Shown here: positions 6,215 to 10,571 of the stretch, in pieces
Layout of the letters: each line of letters opens with the position of its first letter
Numbering within the stretch: position 1 is the first letter of the stretch
Source of the DNA: Pseudolabrys sp.
GTDB taxonomy: Bacteria > Pseudomonadota > Alphaproteobacteria > Rhizobiales > Xanthobacteraceae
Length of the DNA: 10,571 nt
Assembly: GCA_029945495.1 (NCBI GenBank)
Contig: JAQSCR010000506.1
Location: forward strand, 1-10,571
Direction: 5' to 3'
Translations under genes and position numbers: made by a program
Notes under the pieces: generated by a model
Database searches by the model: none
What the model was told of the DNA's origin: nothing
Seen by the model: the letters and a program-made list of their open reading frames with translations, nothing else

Positions 6215-6997
6215 ATGAACACAGCCGCATTATTGTCTTTTGCCAAGGCTATCTCTTCCGGCGCGGTCCGCGTTGTCGATCTGACACAAACGCTGACGCC
6301 GGAATTTCCGATCATCGCGCTGCCGCCGGAACTCGGGCAATGCGCGCCGTTCCGCCTCGAGGAAATCTCCCGCTATAACGAGCGCGGCCCGGCCTGGTAC
6401 TGGAACAATTTCTCCATGGGCGAACACACTGGCACCCATTTCGATGCGCCGATCCATTGGGTCTCCGGCAAGGATTTGCCGAACAATGCTGTCGACACCA
6501 TCGTGGCGAAAAATTTCATCGCACCGGCCTGCGTCGTCGATTGCTCGAAGGAGTCGACGGCGGATGCCGACTTCGTCCTGACGGTGCCGTTTCTCGAAGC
6601 CTGGGAAGGCAAACACGGCCGCATCGATGCCGGCAGTTGGTTGTTTTTGCGGACCGATTGGTCGAAACGTGATGCGCGTGGCTATGCCAACCTCAAGGAG
6701 GATGGCGCGCATACGCCGGGCCCGGCGCCGGAAGCGGTCAAATGGCTGGTCGAGGAGCGCGACGTGCTTGGCTTCGGTACCGAGACCATCGGCACCGACG
6801 CGGGGCAGGCGCATCACTTCGTGCCGCCGTTCCCGGCGCATTTCTATATGCACGGCAAGGGCCGCTACGGTCTACAATGCATGGCGAACCTCGACCTGCT
6901 GCCGCCGAAGGGTGCGGTTATCGTCGCGGCGCCGTTGAAAATTCGCCAGGGCTCCGGCAGCCCGCTGCGTGTGCTCGCTCTTATCGCTGCCGAGTAA
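6215..6997 (+). CDS. Cyclase-family metal hydrolase (kynurenine formamidase/isatin hydrolase-like)
   Basis: A 260-residue member of the cyclase family (PF04199). The metal-binding signature HTGTHFDAPIH is present at 71-81 (His71, His75, Asp77, His81), preceded by VDLTQTLTPEFP (21-32). The C-terminal half has GTDAGQAHHF (193-202), GLQCMANLDLLPPKGAVIV (219-237) and the family ending GSGSPLRVLAL. Where kynurenine formamidases usually carry a Glu before the NLxxLP segment, this protein appears to have Gln221, which is closer to isatin hydrolase as I recall it. Family members hydrolyse amide or lactam bonds, such as N-formylkynurenine or isatin. In this operon it would open a ring or amide made by the monooxygenase. 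The start at 6215 is preceded by AAGGAG (6203-6208) at ideal spacing, while the longer frame to 6125 only overlaps the previous gene. Confidence 0.9.
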   Translation: MNTAALLSFAKAISSGAVRVVDLTQTLTPEFPIIALPPELGQCAPFRLEEISRYNERGPAWYWNNFSMGEHTGTHFDAPIHWVSGKDLPNNAVDTIVAKNFIAPACVVDCSKESTADADFVLTVPFLEAWEGKHGRIDAGSWLFLRTDWSKRDARGYANLKEDGAHTPGPAPEAVKWLVEERDVLGFGTETIGTDAGQAHHFVPPFPAHFYMHGKGRYGLQCMANLDLLPPKGAVIVAAPLKIRQGSGSPLRVLALIAAE

Positions 6998-6999
6998 TT

Positions 7000-8622
7000 A
7001 TGGCCGCGACACAAACTCCAGGCCTCGCTCCGGTTGCCGAATTTTCACCGCAGCGGCGAACCGTGCCGGAAATATTGACGCAACAGGCGGAACGATTCGG
7101 CGACCGGCCGCTGTTCGTCTGCGGCGGCGCGCGATGGAGCTATCGCGATGCGCGGTCGATCGCCGCCCGCAATGCCGGCCTGCTGGCGTCGGTCGGTGTC
7201 GAGCGCGGCGACCGCGTCGCAATTCTGTGCGGCAACCGGCCGGAGCTGCTGCGTTTGATGCTCGGTTGCGGCTGGGGCGGCATCGTCTCGGTGCCGCTCA
7301 ACGCGGCGGCGCGCGGCTTCCAGCTGCAGCACATGCTGGCCAATTCCGGCGCGAAGATCCTGGCCGTGGATGCCGAGATGGTTGCGGCGCTCGATGCCCT
7401 CGAGTTCGATAAACTGGCGATCGAGCGGATATGGATCATCGGCGAACTGCCGGTATCCGCGCTTGCGTCATTCACGCATATTGTTGTCGAGCCGTTGCCA
7501 GAGGCGGGAATGGAAGTGCCGCCGGCCGCGGTCGGGCCGGGCGATCTGTTCACTATTCTCTATACCTCTGGGACCACCGGCCTTTCGAAAGGCGTGTGCT
7601 GTCCTCACGCGCAATTCTTCTGGTGGGCTGCCTATACCGGTTGGCAACTGGGCGTCCGCGCCGGCGACGTGCTGCATACGCCTTTGCCGTTGTTCCACAC
7701 CAACGCGCTCAATTGTTTTTTCCAGGCCTTGCTGCACGGCGCCACCCAGGTCGTCGAGACCAAGTTCTCGGTTTCCGGTTTCTGGCCGGCTTTGGTGCAA
7801 TCGGGCGCAACTGTCACTTATCTTCTCGGCGCGATGGTGCCGATGCTGCTGTCGCAGGCGCCGACGGCGGCGGAGCGGGCGCACAAAGTGCGCGTCGCGC
7901 TCGCGCCCGGCGTACCGGCGAATTATCAGGCCGAGTTCACCGAGCGCACCGGTGTCGTGCTGCTTGACGGCTTCGGCTCGACCGAGAGCAACCTGATCAT
8001 CGCGTCCTACGAACACGACCGCAAACCCGGCACGATGGGCACGCTGGTGCCCGGCTTCGATGCCCGCATTGTCGATGCTGACGACAATGAAGTTCCGGAC
8101 GGCGAGGCCGGCGAACTGATCGTACGCGCCGACCAGCCCTTCGCGATTGCGACCGGCTATTTCGCCATGCCCGAGAAAACCATCGAGGCGTGGCGTAATC
8201 TTTGGCTGCATACCGGCGACCGCGTCATTCGCGATGCCGATGGCTATTACCGGTTCGTCGATCGCATGAAGGACGCGATCCGCCGCCGCGGCGAAAACAT
8301 TTCTTCGTTCGAGGTCGAGCAGGTGTTGATCCGCCATCCGGCGGTGGCGCTGGCCGCGGTTTTCCCGGTCTCATCGGAACTGGCGGAAGACGAGGTCATG
8401 GCCGCGATCGTGCTCAAGGATGGCGCGCAGGCGAGCGAAGAGGAACTGGTGCGGTTCTGCGAGGGTAAAATGTCGTATTTTGCCGTGCCGCGTTTTGTCG
8501 AAATGGTGCAATCGCTGCCGCGCACCGAAAATGGAAAAGTGCAGAAGTTCAAGCTGCGCGACCGCGGCCTCGGCGCGCAGACCTGGGATCGCGAAAAAGC
8601 CGGCGTCAAGCTGAAGCGCTAG
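7000..8622 (+). CDS. ATP-dependent acyl-CoA ligase (AMP-binding, ANL superfamily)
   Basis: A 540-residue adenylate-forming enzyme with all core motifs: P-loop YTSGTTGLSKGV (188-199), LPLFHTNAL (229-237), DGFGSTES (323-330), LHTGDRV (403-409), hinge DRMKDAIRRRGENIS (421-435) and the C-terminal catalytic lysine Lys513 in PRTENGKVQ. Full length for an acyl-CoA synthetase of the crotonobetaine/carnitine-CoA ligase (CaiC-like) group. It activates a carboxylate to an acyl-AMP and then a CoA thioester in the cytoplasm, which fits the thiolase-fold/DUF35 pair upstream acting on a CoA ester. The specific acid is not readable from the sequence. The ATG at 7000 lies 2 bp after the cyclase stop, with only a weak ribosome site, suggesting translational coupling. 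The frame extends left of it only within the cyclase gene. It ends the operon and converges with the UPRT gene 11 bp away. Confidence 0.93.
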   Translation: MAATQTPGLAPVAEFSPQRRTVPEILTQQAERFGDRPLFVCGGARWSYRDARSIAARNAGLLASVGVERGDRVAILCGNRPELLRLMLGCGWGGIVSVPLNAAARGFQLQHMLANSGAKILAVDAEMVAALDALEFDKLAIERIWIIGELPVSALASFTHIVVEPLPEAGMEVPPAAVGPGDLFTILYTSGTTGLSKGVCCPHAQFFWWAAYTGWQLGVRAGDVLHTPLPLFHTNALNCFFQALLHGATQVVETKFSVSGFWPALVQSGATVTYLLGAMVPMLLSQAPTAAERAHKVRVALAPGVPANYQAEFTERTGVVLLDGFGSTESNLIIASYEHDRKPGTMGTLVPGFDARIVDADDNEVPDGEAGELIVRADQPFAIATGYFAMPEKTIEAWRNLWLHTGDRVIRDADGYYRFVDRMKDAIRRRGENISSFEVEQVLIRHPAVALAAVFPVSSELAEDEVMAAIVLKDGAQASEEELVRFCEGKMSYFAVPRFVEMVQSLPRTENGKVQKFKLRDRGLGAQTWDREKAGVKLKR

Positions 8623-8630
8623 TGACGCCG
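8601..8630 (-). terminator. Candidate Rho-independent terminator of the UPRT gene
   Basis: CGGCGTCA (8601-8608) and TGACGCCG (8623-8630) form a perfect 8-bp stem with a 14-nt loop that can pair further. On the minus strand the stem begins 3 nt past the UPRT stop and is followed after two bases by TTTTT (from the run at 8594-8598). It lies in the 3' end of the ligase gene; for rightward transcripts the following bases are only weakly T-rich. Confidence 0.6.
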
Positions 8631-8633
8631 CGT

Positions 8634-9263
8634 CTACTTTGTCCCGTAGGCGCGGTCGCCGGCGTCGCCAAGACCCGGAATAATGAAGGCCTGCTCGTTC
8701 AATCCAGTGTCGATGGCGGCAGTCCAGATGCGCACATCCGGGTGAATGCCGCGCAGGCGCTCGATACCCTCGGGCGCGCTGATCAGGCAGACCAGCCGGA
8801 TTTCCTTGGCGCCGCGCTCTTTCAGGCGGTCGACCGCGGCGACCGCGGTATTGGCAGTGGCCAGCACCGGCACGATCACGATCACCAGCCGCTCGGCGAG
8901 GTCCGACGGCGCCTTGAAGAAGTACTCAACCGCCGCGAAGGTTTCCGGCTCGCGGTAAAGCCCGATATGCGCGACCCGCGCCACCGGCACCAGATCCAGC
9001 ATGCCCTCGGCAAAGGTCAAACCGGCGCGCAGGATCGGCGCAAAAACCAGCTTCTTGCCGGCGAGGATGGGGGACTGCATGCGGGCGAGCGGCGTCTCGA
9101 TCTCGGTCATTTCGAGCGGCAGATCGCGCGTCACCTCGTAGCAGAGCAACATGCCGATCTCGCTCAAGAGTTCGCGAAACGACTTGGTCGACAGGTTCTT
9201 GTCGCGGATCAGCGTCAATTTGTGCTGAACCAGTGGATGATCGACGACGGTGACGCCTTCCAT
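8634..9263 (-). CDS. upp: Uracil phosphoribosyltransferase homologue with altered PRPP loop (URC-linked)
   Basis: A 209-residue UPRT, exactly the usual length when started at 9263, where GGAG lies 6 nt upstream; the longer frame to 9323 runs through a palindromic repeat. Conserved parts: APILRAGLTFAEGMLDLVP (75-93), HIGLYREPET (99-108), APEGIERL (163-170), HPDVRIW (174-180) and the uracil-binding end GLNEQAFIIPGLGDAGDRAYGTK (187-209). The PRPP-binding loop, normally VDPMLATGGS or similar, reads IVPVLATANTA (130-140), so the conserved Asp is Val131 and a Gly is Ala137. UPRT joins uracil and PRPP to give UMP. It follows the DUF1688/URC4 gene on the same strand, as in URC pyrimidine-degradation clusters where a UPRT is one of the required genes. 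It may thus be catabolic rather than the housekeeping salvage enzyme, and its activity with PRPP is uncertain. Confidence 0.88.
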   Translation of the reverse strand: MEGVTVVDHPLVQHKLTLIRDKNLSTKSFRELLSEIGMLLCYEVTRDLPLEMTEIETPLARMQSPILAGKKLVFAPILRAGLTFAEGMLDLVPVARVAHIGLYREPETFAAVEYFFKAPSDLAERLVIVIVPVLATANTAVAAVDRLKERGAKEIRLVCLISAPEGIERLRGIHPDVRIWTAAIDTGLNEQAFIIPGLGDAGDRAYGTK

Positions 9264-9278
9264 AATATTCTCCATATT

Positions 9279-9327
9279 GCGCATGATCTTTACCGAAAAC
9301 CGGTACCCACTTTTCGGGATCATGCGC
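9279..9327. repeat. Rhizobiales-type palindromic intergenic element
   Basis: A 49-bp near-palindrome fills most of the gap between the DUF1688 and UPRT genes. Outer arms GCGCATGATC (9279-9288) and GATCATGCGC (9318-9327) are perfect; inner arms CCGAAAA (9293-9299) and TTTTCGG (9311-9317) are also perfect, with a TTTA bulge on one side and a loop around CCGGTACC. I recognise this pattern as a dispersed repeat common in Bradyrhizobium and related genomes. Transcribed within the two-gene unit it would form a strong hairpin and could tune mRNA stability or the level of the downstream UPRT. No T-run follows on the minus strand. Confidence 0.8.
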
Positions 9328-9329
9328 GT

Positions 9330-10565
9330 TTAAAAAACAGTGCCGTCGCTGGTGACATCAATGGGCGGCGTGCCATCGGGTCTTTTTTCGAGGGCGATAG
9401 CGCGGCCGGCAGCCCAGGTGCCGCCTTCGAGAACTTTCGCTAGCGGCAGCGACACCGCGTCCATGTTCAGCCGTTCGCGCATGGTGGCGGCGAGCCGGTC
9501 GAGCAGCGCCACTGTAAGCGCGCGCCACTCGACCACCAGTTCGGAGCCGGCGTCGTGCGCAAGCGTTAATTGGGCGGGATCGCGAAGGTTCAGTACGCCG
9601 CTGTCGACGAACAGCCCGCCATTGCGATATTCGGCCAAGCCCGTGAGGCCGTCGATATCGGTGACGGTGAGGCCAGCGCGCTGCAACGGCTCGATCAGCG
9701 AATAGGCCAGCCATTGCGACAGCTTGTGCAGCGGCACGAGGCCATTGGTAGCGTCGGACGTTGTCATCGCCGGGTGCCGCCAGCAATCGCCCAGCGGAAT
9801 GCCGCCGAGCGTGATGCGCGATGGCCAAATCGGTCCCAGTTCGTGCAGCAACTCGGACAGGACCTGCGGCGCGGCCATTTTATTATCCTCGCCCAGCGCT
9901 GCTAAATGATCGGCCAATCCGCCCGGCCGCGCGCTGTCGTTGCGTGCGAACACACCCGGACCGTCGGTGACAAGCGTGCCGAGCCGGCGCAGCAGCGCGG
10001 CGCGGCCGTCGAGGCCGACCAGCGGGTTGTCCGGCGTGACTTGAAATCCTTGCGCCAGTTGCGCGGCGCTCAAATGCGCCAGCACCTTGGCATCGACACG
10101 CAACGGCCGCGACGGATCGGCTGAAAATGCGCCGTGCGTAAACATGTCGAGGCTGGCCAGCGCCAGACCTTCCGAACGCCCGATCTGCTGGCCGGTCATT
10201 TTGTCGGTATAGCGCCATTGCGGGCCGGCGCCGGCATCGAGAAAGACGCTGACGATCGCCAGATCGAATTCGGCGCGCGCGCGGTCCGCTGCATCGGTGA
10301 AACCGGCGGCGTTGGCGATGGCGGAGAAGCGATCGACACCGCCCACGACAAAATGACGCCAGCGCGAATGAAAGGGAATGTCGAGCGATGGATAGGCTTG
10401 CCGGGTGATTGCGATCACGCGCGCGGCGGTGGCCTCGAGTTGCGAGAGATCGACGCGAAAGTGCGGCAGTTTATCGGCGACGCCAAGTGCGAGCATGTGT
10501 TGCGCGCGCGTGCGCACGGCCTCGGCGCTCAGAAGAGAAAAGGCCGCGGCCGTGTCGGGATTCAT
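9330..10565 (-). CDS. DUF1688 family protein, URC4-like pyrimidine catabolism protein
   Basis: A 411-residue protein recognisable as DUF1688 (URC4/Urg3 family). Seen: HSRWRHFVVGGVDRF (66-80), GPQWRYTDKMTGQQIGRSEG (114-133), LASLDMFTHGAFS (136-148), LTGLAEYRNGGLFVDSGVL (307-325), EWRALTVALLDRLA (346-359) and the C-terminal GGTWAAGR with SDGTVF. No signal peptide or membrane segment is visible. In the yeast Lachancea kluyveri, URC4 is required for the URC route of uracil degradation, with URC1 (GTP cyclohydrolase II-like) and a UPRT; its own reaction is not known to me. Here a UPRT gene follows on the same strand. Transcription comes from beyond the right edge, where a URC1-like gene would be expected. 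Only 6 bases upstream of the ATG are visible, so ribosome site and exact start are unverified, although the length suits the family. Confidence 0.88.
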   Translation of the reverse strand: MNPDTAAAFSLLSAEAVRTRAQHMLALGVADKLPHFRVDLSQLEATAARVIAITRQAYPSLDIPFHSRWRHFVVGGVDRFSAIANAAGFTDAADRARAEFDLAIVSVFLDAGAGPQWRYTDKMTGQQIGRSEGLALASLDMFTHGAFSADPSRPLRVDAKVLAHLSAAQLAQGFQVTPDNPLVGLDGRAALLRRLGTLVTDGPGVFARNDSARPGGLADHLAALGEDNKMAAPQVLSELLHELGPIWPSRITLGGIPLGDCWRHPAMTTSDATNGLVPLHKLSQWLAYSLIEPLQRAGLTVTDIDGLTGLAEYRNGGLFVDSGVLNLRDPAQLTLAHDAGSELVVEWRALTVALLDRLAATMRERLNMDAVSLPLAKVLEGGTWAAGRAIALEKRPDGTPPIDVTSDGTVF

Positions 10566-10571
10566 GAAAAC

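Noticed and set aside
9264..9323. 20-codon N-terminal extension of the UPRT
   Set aside because: These codons lie largely in the palindromic repeat, and the shorter start gives the family-standard 209 residues with a good GGAG site.
1..10571. CRISPR array, tRNA/rRNA genes, insertion sequence or prophage genes
   Set aside because: No spaced direct repeats, no tRNA-like cloverleaf or rRNA sequence, and no transposase, integrase or phage protein was seen. Genes cover almost the whole window with no gap over 300 bp.

Overview
The window is GC-rich and gene-dense, with ATGA start/stop overlaps. It carries a palindromic intergenic element (9279-9327) of a type I know from Bradyrhizobium and relatives. 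All this suggests an alphaproteobacterium of the Hyphomicrobiales (Rhizobiales), probably Bradyrhizobiaceae-like. This is inferred from style and gene content, not from a marker gene.

Layout. (1) At 2-826 (+) is the 3' part of a zinc-free MDR NADPH:quinone-reductase-type gene whose beginning lies outside the window. (2) Convergent with it is a minus-strand pair read leftwards: a GntR/FCD regulator (2624-1953) followed by a RutA/SfnG-like flavin-dependent monooxygenase (1928-831). (3) A control region of about 100 bp (2625-2728) holds overlapping divergent promoter-like sequences and two palindromes. (4) From it a tight plus-strand operon of six genes runs from 2729 to 8622: two flavin reductases, a thiolase-fold protein lacking the catalytic cysteine, a DUF35 Zn-ribbon/OB-fold protein fused to a degenerate SDR domain, a cyclase-family (kynurenine formamidase/isatin hydrolase-like) metal hydrolase, and an acyl-CoA ligase. 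(5) A hairpin with a T-run separates this operon from a convergent minus-strand pair: a DUF1688/URC4 protein (10565-9330), then a uracil phosphoribosyltransferase homologue (9263-8634). This pair belongs to the URC-type pyrimidine catabolism set.

How the genes may work together (inference). GntR, monooxygenase, flavin reductases, hydrolase, CoA ligase and thiolase-fold/DUF35 read as one regulated catabolic module. FMNH2 from a reductase would feed the monooxygenase. The cyclase-family enzyme would hydrolyse a ring or amide. The ligase would make a CoA thioester. The Cys-less thiolase with its DUF35 partner would cleave a C-C bond, as the Ltp2-ChsH2(DUF35) retro-aldolase does for steroid side chains. 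The substrate cannot be read from the sequence. The most unusual points are the DUF35-pseudo-SDR fusion, the Cys-less thiolase, and a UPRT with an altered PRPP loop beside URC4.
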